A stretch of DNA of 64,000 nucleotides from positions 356,338,066 to 356,402,065 of the forward strand of contig OZ024742.1 of the NCBI GenBank assembly GCA_964016885.1. Reading direction: 5' to 3'. Shown piece after piece: positions 53,065 through 64,000 of the stretch (its first letter is position 1; the number at the start of each line of letters is the position of its first letter). A program made the position numbers and the translations under genes. The stretch comes from Eledone cirrhosa. Lineage: Eukaryota > Mollusca > Cephalopoda > Octopoda > Eledonidae. The notes below the pieces were generated by a model that saw only the letters and a list, made by a program, of their open reading frames with translations, made no database searches and was not told the DNA's origin.

Positions 53065-54345
53065 CATAATAAAGGTGCTTACATAAATTTATGGAAAGTT
53101 TATAGATGAATATAAAACCTTTAAAAATTTACAACTTTTTACTATAGAACCAAAAGCAGTTTCAGCCAGTTTGGTATCAAAACTGTTAAGTCATAACTTA
53201 TACAACAATCCTTGGCATTCTAATGACAAGCATTAGAATAAACATTTGCATTCTGAGCATTTAATATGTCAACATTTTCCCTAATTTAGCTAACAAATCT
53301 CTATATCCAGTTTTGTGATAATCATGTATAATTAAATATTCTACATTGAAACAGACAGTTATTGTATTTTCTTGAAATAGAAAATTTCTTACAAACCCCA
53401 TTAACACACCAACTGAAATTGAATAAAGAGTTAAATGGATAGCCACATAGTTGGCAATATTAATAAAACGTAAATGTTTGCCAGATTTACTAAGCATTTC
53501 ATGGATATGTAGAGAGAGTAGTGTTAAAGTTTAGAGAATATGATTATCTAAAATTCTTTATTAGTGCATTTTGTGTAATGCAATTTTTCTCACCTCTCAG
53601 ATTGCAGCTGTGCTTTTTGGTCCACTGCCAAGATAATCTCTACTAAATTTTCCCAATTGTTCTGCCTCTTCTGAACAAAAATAAAACTACTGCATTTCTA
53701 ATTTTTGCATTATGCAAAGGCAAGAAAATTCTTAAACTTTTCCAGTCCACAAAACCGGCCTCACAATCACATGCACATAAACACCACAAACAGTAACAAA
53801 ATATAAACATACCTCCTATCACTCCACATTTAATACAAGTGATTTAATAGTGTGGTTCAATGCACATCAAAGTTATCTCCCTTCACCACTGAATTATTGA
53901 ATATACCTCGCTCTATTGGGTATTGCAATATACATACCTCTGTATTGCTTATCAGTCTGAATTACAGCTTATGTGATCAACTTCTCAAAGATAATTTCTT
54001 ACAAACTTCAACAACTATATCTTCTAATTAATCCTTTAGTTATCAACTCAGCCAAAATTGGCTCTATTTCTATGAAATAAAACCATCCATTTTAAAGGTT
54101 TCCAGTTTAAATTTAAATCTTCCAACATCATTTTTTATAAGAACCTTACATTATATTACTAACGTAATAATGAACTGATTAACAATTTTAGTAAATCCCA
54201 CAAAATTCTTCATTAATTAACTGAAATAGAGTGTATTTCTTTGTCATGCAATCATTAAATGGTTAAATCTTTAGTTACCAACCTGGCCAAAGTTGGCTCT
54301 GTATCTATTTTAATGATCTCCTGTTTAAATTAATATCTTCTAACA
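53065..54345. other. AT-rich stretch, no gene seen
   Basis: No recognisable gene or repeat. Confidence 0.5.
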
Positions 54346-54349
54346 TTGA

Positions 54350-54545
54350 AATAATTTGGGTTCATAATGACATGGGTTCAATTCCTTGACTGGGTTGTGT
54401 GCTGCTTTCTTCAGCAAATAGTTTGGGATTTAACCCTGTGATAGACTGGTGTCCTTTCCCTGGAGGAATCTAGAACTCTCAGTCACTTCACACCATAAAA
54501 CCGGAATAAGCACCAGCCTTACCAGCCTTCTGGCTTGAGACAGAT
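54350..54545 (+). repeat. tRNA-like SINE, diverged
   Basis: A B-box-like GGGTTCAATTCCTTGACTG is followed by GCTGCTTTCTTCAGCAAA and GATAGACTGGTGTCCTTTCC. It is organised like SINE-2 but with another tail. The head is poorly preserved. Confidence 0.5.
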
Positions 54546-55016
54546 TTTAGAACAGTTTCCTTTTCAGAACATTGGTGAAATCAATGATGTAACTCTTAAA
54601 ATTATCAAACCATGTGATTAAGTATTACACAAGAAACCTTTTAGCCAGTTGCATCATTTTAGCATCTCTTGGATCAGATGTATGTACTTAAAGTGTCTTT
54701 TTGTTGCACATTTCATCAGCTTTGTTTAACCAAGTTTTGTGTAAATCTCCCACACTCTTCCTTCAGTACATCAATGAAATACTTACTATTACTTTTAACC
54801 ACACACATTACTATGTAGATTATATGACCCATCATTCTTTTCTAAACATCATCATGCACACACCATATATATTTAAGTCACACTTCTTACATAATAGATA
54901 TACTGTTTCCATGAATAGATACTTTACAATCTTTGCTGAATGGGAACATGACAGTTTAATATATTTAACAGAACAAAGGAACAATAGCTACATATACCAA
55001 AAAACAGTACTGCACA

Positions 55017-55222
55017 TTAACTGTGATATGCATGCATTGTACAATAACTGTCATATGCACACATTACACAGTAACTGTCATATGCACACATTGTACAACA
55101 ACTGTGATATGCCCACATTACACAACTGTGATATGCACACATTACACAAATGTGATATGCACACATTGCACAGCAGCTGTGACATGCACACATTACACAA
55201 CAACTGTGATATGCATGCCTGT
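55017..55222. repeat. 27/24-bp minisatellite
   Basis: Eight units follow a pattern near CTGTGATATGCACACATTAC with 27- or 24-bp periods. All lengths are multiples of three, so the frame 54,701-55,246 stays open through the array with a repeated CDMHTLHNN-like peptide. I regard that frame as a by-product, since it has no recognisable domain upstream. Confidence 0.8.
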
Positions 55223-55544
55223 AAAAACTTCAAATACATTCTATAAATGCTAGATTTCCAACTTTGCTATGATTACTTCTCTCAAACCTAAAGTACTACC
55301 AAAACTGACACAAAAAAAACAAGGCTTCCTATTCAGAGTTAATAAGTAGTTTAAAGCGGAGCTTTTCTTGAGGAAGTTCAGAACTGATCCCCATTAAATA
55401 GAAGCTTCCTTATTTAGGACTCAGCTGCTAATATAAATCACATACACATGAAGAATTTTCAGCTGGATAATAAATAATTGGTCATCAACTCATTACATAC
55501 ATGGCCTAAGAGAGGTGCTCATCAATTTGTTACATACATGCCCT

Positions 55545-55545
<1 letters not shown>

Positions 55546-55642
<97 letters not shown>

Positions 55643-55643
55643 T
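55546..55643. repeat. (TA)n(GA)n microsatellite
   Basis: About 55 bp of TA followed by about 38 bp of GA. Confidence 0.95.
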
Positions 55644-55856
55644 CATATCTAGGTAGCCAGTTACTTTAGTGTTGTTTTGGTGAATTAAAGCGAATGTGGA
55701 AGGTCTTCTTTCTCTTGATGCAATCAAAGATGCCTGGATATGAAACACTAGTAACAACCTATGTTTGGGAGACTATGGGTTGTAAATGTAATGATCTTTG
55801 AATCATGATCCCACTTACAGATTTACACATGTTTACATTTAGATAGAGAGACTCAT

Positions 55857-55928
55857 AAAGGGCCGTAACTCTATGCTGCAAAGCATGGCATCCAACCTTC
55901 TACCGATACTGCCAATCCACTGCCCTTC
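55857..55928 (-). repeat. SINE-1, 5' fragment
   Basis: Antisense GGCCGTAACTCTATGCTGCA to CTGCCAATCCACTGCCC. Confidence 0.8.
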
Positions 55929-55949
55929 TCTTCCAACTAATAATAGAAT

Positions 55950-56155
55950 GTATGTATGGTCCCAAAACTCCTGATAGAGTTGTAGGGGCACCGTATAGCA
56001 GATTTCTTCCAGAGAGAGGAAGAATCAACCCCAGTACTAGACTGGTACTTCTTTCATTGACCTTGTAAGGATAAAAGGCAAAGTTGACCTCGGCAGGATT
56101 TGAACTCAGACAGCAGAAATGAATACCATAAAGAATTCTATTTGACATTCTAGCG
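55950..56155 (-). repeat. SINE-1-related element with alternative 3' domain
   Basis: 3' domain CTGATAGAGTTGTAGGGGCA, then TTGACCTTGTAAGGATAAAA and GGATTTGAACTCAGACAGC. Same type as 40,970-41,278. Confidence 0.65.
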
Positions 56156-56159
56156 ACTA

Positions 56160-56795
56160 TAATAATAGAATAACATTTTTTTAAATGTTTTAAAACTTGA
56201 TTATATCAAGAGATATATGTTAAACTTATAAAGAATGGATTGCAAAGATACATGTAAATATTAGCTTGGTGAATACCGATACAATGGAAATTTTACAAAT
56301 AATAATTAGATTTGACATGTTAATAAGAATTAAGACTGTTTATGTCTAGAGTGGTTTGGGTTAGGGTTAATAAGAATTAATATTGTTTATGTCTAGAGTG
56401 GTTTGCACAGAAATAATGCGATGGTATAACAAGGTGCCTATTATATTGAATTATTGTGCAAGTTTAGCTAATTAATGTATTGCTTAATAGTTTCAATTGG
56501 TATTGTCTGCTATATATTTTCTCTGCAAATTCAGAATAATTAACAGATTATCACATGAAATTTTGTCTGTGAGATGCTTAATTTATGCTGGTATCATTCA
56601 CCTCACTGTATGAAGAAGAGTTCAAAGAGACAAGTGATAGTCTGCATCATCAAAAGTCTTCAGTGAAGTTGGAAGTTTGATAATGTTGTATGTTTTTGGA
56701 AAAACAGGAATCTGACATTTTGTAACCGCTTCTTCTTCAAAGAGAATTTTTTTAATTCAATTGAAAAACACTCCTAGCAGTGCAAATTCTCATGA
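56160..56795. other. AT-rich stretch with a 2-copy tandem repeat
   Basis: The phrase TAATAAGAATTAA-n-ACTGTTTATGTCTAGAGTGGTTTG is duplicated at 56,319-56,407. Nothing else is recognised. Confidence 0.6.
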
Positions 56796-56799
56796 CAAC

Positions 56800-57832
56800 T
56801 CATTTGAATTGGCATGATCATTTTCCCTGCTAGCAAATCTTTGTCATAACCCTGAGTACCTTTTTGATTTCCATATGTCTAACACACATAGGCATGCCTA
56901 CATAGTCAGAAAACAGCACAGCTCCCATGACTTTCGGAAACATTTTTTCACACTGAATTGCTGAAGCATGGAACAAACTACCTGCATCAGTTGTTAGCTG
57001 TCAAGACACTGCATCCTTTAAAACCTCCATAGAACAAACTACCTGCATCAGTTGTTAGCTGTCGAGACACTGCATCCTTTAAAACCTCCATAGAACAAAC
57101 TACCAGCATCAGTTGTTAGCTATCGAGACACTGCATCCTTAAAACCTCCATGGAACAAACTACCTGCATCAGTTCAGTTGTTAGCTGTCGAGACACTGCA
57201 TCCTTTAAAACCTCCATGGAACAAACTACCTGCATCAGTTGTTAGCTGTCGAGACACTGCATCCTTTAAAACCTCCATAGAACAAACTACCTGCATCAGT
57301 TGTTAGCTGTCAAGACACTGCATCCTTTAAAACCTCCATAGAACAAACTACCTGCATCAGTTGTTAGCTGTCGAGACACTGCATCCTTTAAAACCTCCAT
57401 AGAACAAACTACCAGCATCAGTTGTTAGCTATCGAGACACTGCATCCTTAAAACCTCCATGGAACAAACTACCTGCATCAGTTCAGTTGTTAGCTGTCGA
57501 GACACTGCATCCTTTAAAACCTCCATGGAACAAACTACCTGCATCAGTTGTTAGCTGTCGAGACACTGCATCCTTTAAAACCTCCATGGAACAAACTACC
57601 AGCATCAGTTGTTAGCTGCCGGGACACTGCATCCTTTAAAACCTCCATGCTTCCTGAGATTTGCAAACACTACACCTAATATTCCCCCTCCATACACACG
57701 CACACATGTATTTCATGACTCATTCACTTCCCTGACATTTGTATATTATTCTATGTACTATACATGCACCTTTGATGAGTTGTAGTGCACCTGAGCACTG
57801 TACACAATAATTTCATTATATTGTAATTGTCA
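56800..57832 (+). pseudogene. CR1/L2-like LINE 3' end with internal tandem expansion
   Basis: It begins in the coding end (CCTTTTTGATTTCCATATGT, CATAGGCATGCCTACATAG, CTTTCGGAAACATTTTTTC), matching the minus-strand copy at 3,982-4,560. The segment encoding the family's WNxLP and SFK motifs is repeated 11 times. The 3' UTR then resumes (GAGATTTGCAAACACTACAC) and ends with GTAGTGCACCTGAGCACTG and AATAATTTCATTATATT. Confidence 0.85.
56971..57650 (+). repeat. 61-bp tandem array with 309-bp higher-order repeat
   Basis: GAACAAAC anchors are at 56,971, 57,032, 57,093, 57,153, 57,219, 57,280, 57,341, 57,402, 57,462, 57,528 and 57,589. Units 1-5 (CAAG variant, plain, AGCATC with one T lost, CAGTT insertion, plain) recur in the same order as units 6-10, so a 309-bp block was duplicated. 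The parent segment in the 4.2-kb copy is single and bounded by CATG on both sides. Confidence 0.95.
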
Positions 57833-57939
57833 TTTAACGGCTGTTTTTTTCCTGCTAAAAGGTGCAGGACAAATTGTCGTAATCGTCACGATCATCTTTT
57901 AATACCTGTATTTCTCTGCAAAGTTGCACAACTTCGTGT

Positions 57940-58265
57940 TTAGGGGATTCGGCTTACAATTGTAAGGTTGTGAGTTTGATTCCTGGCAGCACATTATTTC
58001 CTTGAGCAAGACACTTTATTTCACATTTCTGCAATACGCTCAAACTGTACCTGCAATTCGAATAGCCAGCCTTGTTACATTCTGTATCACACTGAATCTC
58101 CCTGAAAACTACATGAAGGGTGTGCATGTCTGTGGAATGCTAAGCCACTTGCACCTTAATTTCATGAGCAGGCTGTTCTGTTGATCAGAGCAAGTGGAAC
58201 ACTTGTCAACTGACGGAGTGGCTCAGTTCTCTGCTAAAAGGATATGGATGGGTTGTCACAAAGTT
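57940..58265 (+). repeat. SINE-3 (tRNA-like head)
   Basis: The head has a B-box-like GGTTGTGAGTTTGATTCCTG. The body is TTGAGCAAGACACTTTATTTC and the tail is distinct: TACCTGCAATTCGAATAGCC, GCATGTCTGTGGAATGCTAA, GAGCAGGCTGTTCTGTTGATC. The same tail recurs at 58.75 and 60.2 kb. Confidence 0.8.
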
Positions 58266-58269
58266 AGTA

Positions 58270-58690
58270 CTGAAGTGGAGCTACTGACGTTTCAGATGAG
58301 CCAGAGACCTGCAAATATATAACAATATATAAGACGCAGACCAGAATATATTAATATACAGAGACCGGGATATATTAACAATAATAATATATTAATAGAC
58401 ACAGACCTAGATATAATAATATATACTACTTCCTCAAAACATTTGCACTCAAAATATTAACAACACCATATTTCATATTTCAATACAGGTCTTACATATT
58501 CTATCATTTTGGGATGAAAAATAAAACCTGGTTGCCAACAGCATTTCAATAATTATTTCCAGCTTACTAAAAGATAAAATAAAAATGGAGACTTTATATT
58601 TGATATAAATATATACTCTTGTAATTTCTATTTAAACTTAGTGTATAGTAAGTAGAGAAATCTCTTTGGCTCTGTCAAACAGTTGGTAAG
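58270..58690. other. AT-rich stretch, no gene seen
   Basis: Short ATATTAATA and CAGACC repeats at 58,320-58,420; no gene. Confidence 0.5.
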
Positions 58691-58739
58691 CTATCAAGTG
58701 CTTATGACAAAATAAAATTCACCCAGCACCATTGGTGGG

Positions 58740-59018
58740 CCTGGAGCACTTCAGGTGTGAGTTCGATTCCTGGCAGCCAGTTGTGTCCATGAGCAAGACA
58801 CTTTATTTCACACTGTTCCAGTCCACTCATCTGATAATATGAGTTGCACCTGTTGTTCGAAGGGCCAGCCTTGCCACATTCTGGGTCATGCTGAATCTCC
58901 CCAAGAACTACATTAATGGCATGCATGTCTGTGGAATGCTCAGTCACTTGAACGTTAATTTCATGGGAAGGCTGTTCTGTTGATCATATCAGTTGGAAGA
59001 CTTGTCATAACTGATAGT
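58740..59018 (+). repeat. SINE-3, 5' end truncated
   Basis: It starts near the B box (GTGTGAGTTCGATTCCTGGC) and continues GAGCAAGACACTTTATTTCA, ACCTGTTGTTCGAAGGGCC and GCATGTCTGTGGAATGCTCA, to GGCTGTTCTGTTGATCAT. Confidence 0.8.
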
Positions 59019-59094
59019 GTACCAGTAGTAATTTAAACTATGTAAAATGGTTGGCAATTGAATGGAGACAATATAGTGTTTGAAAGGACTCCCC

Positions 59095-59375
59095 AGTCTA
59101 ACTGAGCACATGACAATCTCCCTAGTGTGGGAGTCATGATAAAACTCCCCCAAGTGTACCCTGTAAAATGATAGTGCTGGAACAACAATTAAATGCACCC
59201 AGTACATTCTGTAATGTGTTTGACATTAATAAAAGCATCAAGTTATAGCAACTATGCCAAATATGGAACTTGTGAACAAGATGATGACTTTCTGCCCCAA
59301 CTTATCTCAGTGTGACAACTGATCCAACCCATGATAGAATAGAAGGTAGATATAAAATGAGGATTATGATGACGT
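59095..59375 (+). repeat. LINE 3' tail, decayed
   Basis: Module copies (ACCCTGTAAAATGATAGTGC, AAATGCACCCAGTACATTC), then ATCAAGTTATAGCAACTATG and CAACCCATGATAGAATAGAA, ending in a GGATTATGATGAC tail. Confidence 0.6.
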
Positions 59376-59379
59376 ATAG

Positions 59380-59935
59380 TTTTAAATTCATTTACGATTA
59401 CACCTAAATATTCCTTGAGTGAAGACAGAAGCTGTATGGTCTTCTGCTCCTAAAACAAATTTACTATTTTTATGTGTCAGTGTCTTTGAAATAATTATGC
59501 ACAGCTGCAAAGTAAATATGTAATATGCAGTATCTGACAGATAAAGAGATACAATCATTTTTGAAGACAAAAGTGATGAGATTTGCAGATGAGACAAAGA
59601 GAGAGAGTGAGAGGTAGCTTTGAAATATGAAACAACATTTGAAAAATATGGGCATTAATAGCTGTGATAAAAATAATTGGCATAGAAGTAAACTATGTGG
59701 TACTAAGACATAGAAAGAGTAGCAGTAAGAAGTTGGTAGATAATTGGTTGTAAGAAATGACAATGAAAGGAGGACAAGAGATATATCAAAGAATTGACAT
59801 TAATAATATAAACAAATGACAGCTAGGGAAGGATGAAGACAGAAATTGAAACTTGTAAAACACAATGTGAAATAGACAAATGTGTCATATATGTACACTG
59901 CCATGACAAAGTTAACCACCATGTCTACCATTTAA
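59380..59935. other. AT-rich stretch, no gene seen
   Basis: Purine-rich patch near 59,590-59,620; no gene recognised. Confidence 0.5.
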
Positions 59936-59939
59936 GGTA

Positions 59940-60218
59940 AGTTTTACTGGTGCTATAGAAAACAAAAACACCCAGTCCGCCCTGAAATGTGGTAGTAGTT
60001 GCACCACAAACAAAAGCTCCAAGTACACAATGTAATGTCAACATTAGGAAGGGTATCAAATTGTAGAAAACTAAGCCTAAAGTGGATTGCATAAACAAGA
60101 CATCAGTACCTCTCCTGATTAGCCTTATAACATGCCAGCTGGTCAGACCCATGCAAGCAAGAAAAATGGTTATTAAATGGTGACGGTGATGATGATGACA
60201 ATGATGATGATGATTCAA
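59940..60218 (+). repeat. LINE 3' tail with (GATGAT)n
   Basis: ACACCCAGTCCGCCCTGAAA, AGCTCCAAGTACACAATGTA, AGGAAGGGTATCAAATTGTAG and GACCCATGCAAGCAAGAAAA, then GGTGATGATGATGAC repeats, follow the LINE-B/SINE-2 tail order. Confidence 0.7.
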
Positions 60219-60224
60219 TCAACA

Positions 60225-60472
60225 GAATCACCTACTCATGAAATTAACATTCAAGTGACAGCATCCTACAGACACATGCACATATAACATATTTCAGAGG
60301 GAAATTCAGCATGATACAGAATATGACAAAGCTGCCCTCTTCAATTACAGGTACATCTCATTTGTACTAGAATTGAAATAAAGTGTCTTGTTGAAGAACA
60401 AAATGCAGCACCTGGTCTGGGTATCGAATTCACAATCATATAATTCTGAGCCAAACACCTTAACCATGCCTG
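60225..60472 (-). repeat. SINE-3 (tRNA-like head)
   Basis: Antisense: ACTCATGAAATTAACATTCA, CAGACACATGCACATA, ATTACAGGTACATCTCATTT, GAAATAAAGTGTCTTG, then head complement CTTAACCATGCC. It corresponds to 57,940-58,265 in reverse. Confidence 0.75.
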
Positions 60473-60604
60473 TACAATATATATATGTATCTATAAATAC
60501 ATGTGTTTATGTAGGCATAAATATATATTGACTTTGACCAACTGAGAATGCTGGAATATTGATTTCACTATATATATTGTGGCCATCAAATACAAAAGAT
60601 TGTC

Positions 60605-60980
60605 ATATATATATATATCATCATTTTACATCCACTTTTCCCTGCTTGCAAGGGTGGGACGAGTCCTATTCAGCACAGCATCTCTCAACTTGTCACGGTC
60701 CTTCGTCATCTCCACCATTAGCTTCACCGATCTGAGGTCTGCTCTCACCACCTCCGCCCATGTTTTTCATGGTCTTCTTCTATTACATCTTCCTTCTATT
60801 GGGATTTCTTTGCACTTCTTTACCCATCGGTCACCCTCCATGTGCATCACATGTCCATACCATCGCAGTCTCCTCTCTCGCACACTACAACTTATCCCTC
60901 TTAAACACAGTTTCTCTCTCAACACATCCATGCTCTGTCATTCACGCACGTTGACATTACACATCCAATGGAACATGCCT
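60605..60980 (-). pseudogene. LINE-A 3'-end fragment
   Basis: Antisense of the LINE-A C-terminal domain: the terminal segment complement CCCTGCTTGCAAGGGTGGGA at about 60,640, then the complement of KTWAEVVRTDL near 60,730-60,770, HVMxM near 60,840-60,870, and the end near 60,980. It aligns with 440-798 in reverse. The plus-strand frames here are shadows. Confidence 0.8.
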
Positions 60981-60987
60981 ATATATA

Positions 60988-61014
60988 TGTGTGTGTGTGT
61001 GTACAAATGTACAA

Positions 61015-61049
<35 letters not shown>

Positions 61050-61056
61050 TATGCAA
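60988..61056. repeat. (TG)n/(TA)n microsatellite
   Basis: TG run followed by TA runs, adjoining the LINE-A fragment. Confidence 0.9.
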
Positions 61057-61329
61057 AAGGCAAACAGAAATAGCAATGCAAACACAGTACAATGAAGAAA
61101 TATATTATTTGTTTTATGCTTCCTACATTGGATTTTCACCCTGGAGATGGATTTTTATCCAGACTAGTTGATCTTTTACTTGGAGATCTTATCAGTTGTG
61201 TGAAAGGCATGACAACCTCTCCTGAGCACTCGATGTCAAACAAGGCTGCATGAATGACAATAATTTGAATGACAGTAATTTTCACAAATGCTTTGTCACA
61301 CTCTTGTTCATCAGTATAATAAATATTAT

Positions 61330-61650
61330 GACTTAAGTCATTATTGGTGATTGATAATATTCCATGTTACACCAAGAATAATGACACCCATCAGATATTG
61401 TTTTGAAGTAGTCTGCAGCACTATTTCTTTATTCCAGCCCATAGTCAGCCATTTCTAATGCTATGTCCAACTGAACTTAATCACTCTTTCAAAGAATTTG
61501 CTAAAGGATCACATTGCCAAGTTAGAACATCTTTGGTAACACTACCATAACATCATTAAGACCATATATAATATCAAAGGAGTCTGAGATAACATAATCA
61601 AGACCATTCTGAGGGCAGTCTGGAAGAAACTTTAGTCAAGTGCATGTTAT
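61330..61650 (+). pseudogene. Possible Tigger/pogo-type transposase remnant
   Basis: Near 61,345 the frame reads IDNIPCYTKNNDTH, and about 75 bases later HYFFIPAHSQPF; pogo/Tigger transposases have a DNAPGH motif followed by a PxNTTSxxQP motif. Near 61,590-61,625 the sequence NIIKTILRAVWKKL resembles the region of these proteins just before the C-terminus. Catalytic residues beyond the first D are not conserved and stops intervene, so this is tentative. Confidence 0.35.
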
Positions 61651-62079
61651 GATATCTTGGAATTTGACACAGAAATAATATCTGCATTTATCAACATTTA
61701 TCAATTCTTCTTTGTGTCATATGATATCTTACACAATAGTTAAAGAGACAGATCAAGGTTGGTGAGCGAGACTAAGGCATCATTTCTAGTATTATGTGTT
61801 GTCTCCAGGATGCCAGGAAAATATATCAATAATAGGGTTGAGAAAGCTAATGAAGGTCAGATGCCAAAGTATCAATATAGAAGGTTTATAGGAAAACAAT
61901 ATTTGTTGAAGAACTGTAGGAGTTTGCTCAGCAACATATCCAATATGAGCCTGAAGATTTTACTGTAGAACTAATGATCCCAGAAAGGTTTTACTATTGA
62001 ATTCCTTCATTAACTACAACACCAATATGCACAAATAAACTAAGAGATAAACTCCATATACAAGGGGCCAGCTGTCATG

Positions 62080-62348
62080 TGATAGATGAAATATGGCAGT
62101 AGTATGGATATATGATGAATATAGAGGATGGCAGTTGGTTGAGGGAAGAATAAGTAATCTGAGTGGCAGAAACCTGCAGAAGACAATAAGAAGAATGGGT
62201 GAGGGTTGATCTCCTGATTGAGAGCTACACAGGGGAGATAACAAAATTAGCATGATGCTGTTTTGGAGAAATAGGCCCTGGCTATGCAAGGACTGCAAAA
62301 CTGGTGCAAAATGATGATAATGATGATAGTGATAGTGATGGTGTTAAT
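62080..62348 (+). pseudogene. Decayed LINE 3' end (LINE-A/B group)
   Basis: ATATGATGAATATAGAGGATG corresponds to the HVMRMxDD coding region. AGAAGAATGGGTGAGGGTTGA corresponds to the WAEVVRxDL region. The end is a GATGATAATGATGATAGTGA tail. Many substitutions. Confidence 0.5.
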
Positions 62349-62834
62349 TATGCTGATGGTGATTGTAATGATGATGTTTAGAAAAATTAAAATAAAATTA
62401 ATAAATTCTATATATTGCTCTAGTCAATAGCCATATTGTTGAGTTGATTTACCTTGTCTATTAACATACTTTGCTTTTAGCTCTTTAGACTTTTGTTTAT
62501 TTTTGTATAACATACATTTAATGAAGGAATGCTCTTTTAAGCTATTGATTCTTTTTAAAGACTCTATGATTGTAGCCTCATTTAAAATAAATGAATTTGT
62601 TGTCTTTGTATTGTCAAGCTAAAATTAGTTCATCTGACTAATACATTAGTCAGAAAGTCCAAATGGTTTCTAGCATCTAATCCCTCCACTGTAACTATTC
62701 TGAGTCCAATTCTAGCCAGAATTGTCTTTGTATTTCATCCTTCCTGATTCATTTAGATAGACACAAATAATATATTGATGTAATGTCATTCAATTTCTAG
62801 AACTCTCTCAAAAACACGATATCATTTCTCTAGG

Positions 62835-63135
62835 CCCTTAATTTTCTTTTTCTTCGCCCACTTCTTCCTGAGAGGGTTGTGGGTGGCAGAGTCCTCAACA
62901 CTCCTTCCAGCTGTTCTTGTCAGAAGCAACAGTTACCAACTGATCCTGCTGGATTCCGAAGCATGATCAGCCACACTCATGGATGTTATCCAACCATCTT
63001 GCTCGGAGTCTACCCCTGGGTCTCCTGCCTATTGGTTTTGCTTCCAAAATCTGTTCAGCAATTCTTTCCTGAGACATTCTAACCACATGTCCAGAGAAGT
63101 AGCAGCTCTACCTGGAGTGACTTTCTCATCTCTGA
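62835..63135 (-). pseudogene. Decayed non-LTR C-terminal fragment
   Basis: Antisense GAGACATTCTAACCACATGT matches the complement of a GHVxRM coding segment, preceded by GGGTCTCCTGCCTATTGG (complement of a Gly/Arg-rich RPRGRP-like stretch). Family not determined. Confidence 0.4.
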
Positions 63136-63139
63136 ACTA

Positions 63140-64000
63140 TACACTGTTTCAAGTAACATTACTCCAAAAACACTTCTAGGTTTACAACACAAATACCATT
63201 AATATAATGGGGTTCATTAAGACTAAATCTCTCTCAATTTCACTAAAAGAAATTGATAACTCAGATGATAACACATTAGACAATAGTAATTTCTTCAGAA
63301 TAATATCCACAATCCAGATATTGTTATGGATGAGAAGCATTTCACTTGAATACAATTTCTCTTTATTTGACAAAATCTAAGGTTTAATACCTCTTATCAC
63401 TATTCTGATGGCATCTAATCCCCAGACCCCACAATACTCACTAGATCCATCCCTTCTTACTAGAGCCTTTATTCTTTTAGAACCCCCACCCCCACCCCAC
63501 ACTCACACTCACACCCAACAGAGGCTAATTTGTTTTGTACCTCATCAAATAGAATCAATATATTCACAAATCAATATATTCACAATTATATGTTCTTTAT
63601 TTTAGAAGAAAAAAACAATAAATGGAATAGCTAAATAATTTAATAATACAAATTATTTCTTAAGTTCACAAAAATATAATTTAATTTGTAAACCAAAAAA
63701 GTTTTAAAACTGCCAAATAGCCTCAGGTTAGCATCTATTTTAATTGCAGTTTCAAGACAAACATCCTTGAAACATAATTTAAGCTGCTAATTTTTGGTTC
63801 TAATTGACTCTTTAAATACTAATATTGAATTAGTGTAGCTAATGAGCAAAACAAAACAAATATTCAGACTTAATAGTGAGAAATACAGTTGTACTGTTTC
63901 TGTACATAATAGGCTAATGAGCACAATTATCTATTGAATATTTAGACCAGACACTAGGCTAACTTGTGTAAGGCAGGGATATTGTTGAGGCAACTCTAGT
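63140..64000. other. AT-rich stretch, no gene seen
   Basis: Only a short CA-rich patch (63,484-63,515) is notable. Confidence 0.5.

Noticed and set aside
54701..55246. 181-codon frame as a Cys/His repeat protein
   Set aside because: The repeat part is a minisatellite and the upstream part lacks any recognisable domain; no supporting signals.
56319..56407. Telomere-like GGGTTAGGGTTA
   Set aside because: Only two TTAGGG units, inside a two-copy local duplication; not an interstitial telomere array.

Overview
This 64 kb window looks like intergenic or intronic DNA from a coleoid cephalopod, most probably an octopus. Three things point there: dense tRNA-derived SINEs of the kind I recognise from octopus, several non-LTR retrotransposon families with GAT-repeat or AT-rich tails, and an AT-rich background full of (TA)n, (CA)n and (ATG)n microsatellites. 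The organism call rests on recognising repeat families, not on a database search. I found no convincing host protein-coding exon, rRNA, genuine tRNA gene or CRISPR array. Almost every long reading frame belongs to a transposable element or to a microsatellite.

The dominant element is a LINE called LINE-B here (endonuclease, reverse transcriptase, PHD-like finger, C-terminal domain). Its copies are: a long copy with disabled frame (about 18,030-22,250, +); a 5'-truncated antisense copy (26,884-29,304, -); a 5'-truncated copy with an unbroken 937-codon frame and intact RT catalytic residues (32,874-35,970, +); and 3'-end fragments at 4.65-5.14, 11.2-11.56 and 52.6-53.06 kb. A related LINE-A lies at 1-800 (+) and 60.6-60.98 kb (-). 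A CR1/L2-like LINE leaves 3' ends at 1.09, 3.98-4.56, 24.0, 26.7 and 56.8-57.83 kb. A further non-LTR family leaves a GC-rich C-terminal piece at 51.04-51.99 kb (-) and decayed pieces at 42.2, 46.9 and 47.65 kb (+). An RT fragment at 13.0-13.5 kb may belong to it or to another family.

SINE-1 (A box near TGGCAGTATCGGTAGAG, B box near GTTCAAATCCCGC) is present in about 20 copies on both strands. SINE-2 and SINE-3 have tRNA-like heads (TGGCTTAGTGGTTAGAGC). The SINE-2 tail is built from the LINE-B 3' UTR module followed by the last ~40 bp of LINE-A, which suggests these SINEs use the LINE machinery. DNA-transposon remnants include a hAT-type MITE with an 8-bp target duplication (24.25-24.41 kb), two fold-back elements (17.84-18.01 and 38.92-39.22 kb) and a possible Tigger/pogo transposase remnant (61.3-61.65 kb).

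The most unusual structure is tandem and palindromic amplification of transposon parts. The ~46-bp LINE 3'-UTR module is expanded into two minisatellites (31.38-31.99 kb at an exact 44-bp period with a 352-bp higher-order repeat, and 32.54-32.76 kb at about 47 bp). A 61-bp piece of the CR1-like coding end is repeated 11 times with a 309-bp higher-order duplication (56.97-57.65 kb). Two near-perfect palindromes stand side by side at 44.08-44.42 kb. The rest is AT-rich sequence in which I see no gene.
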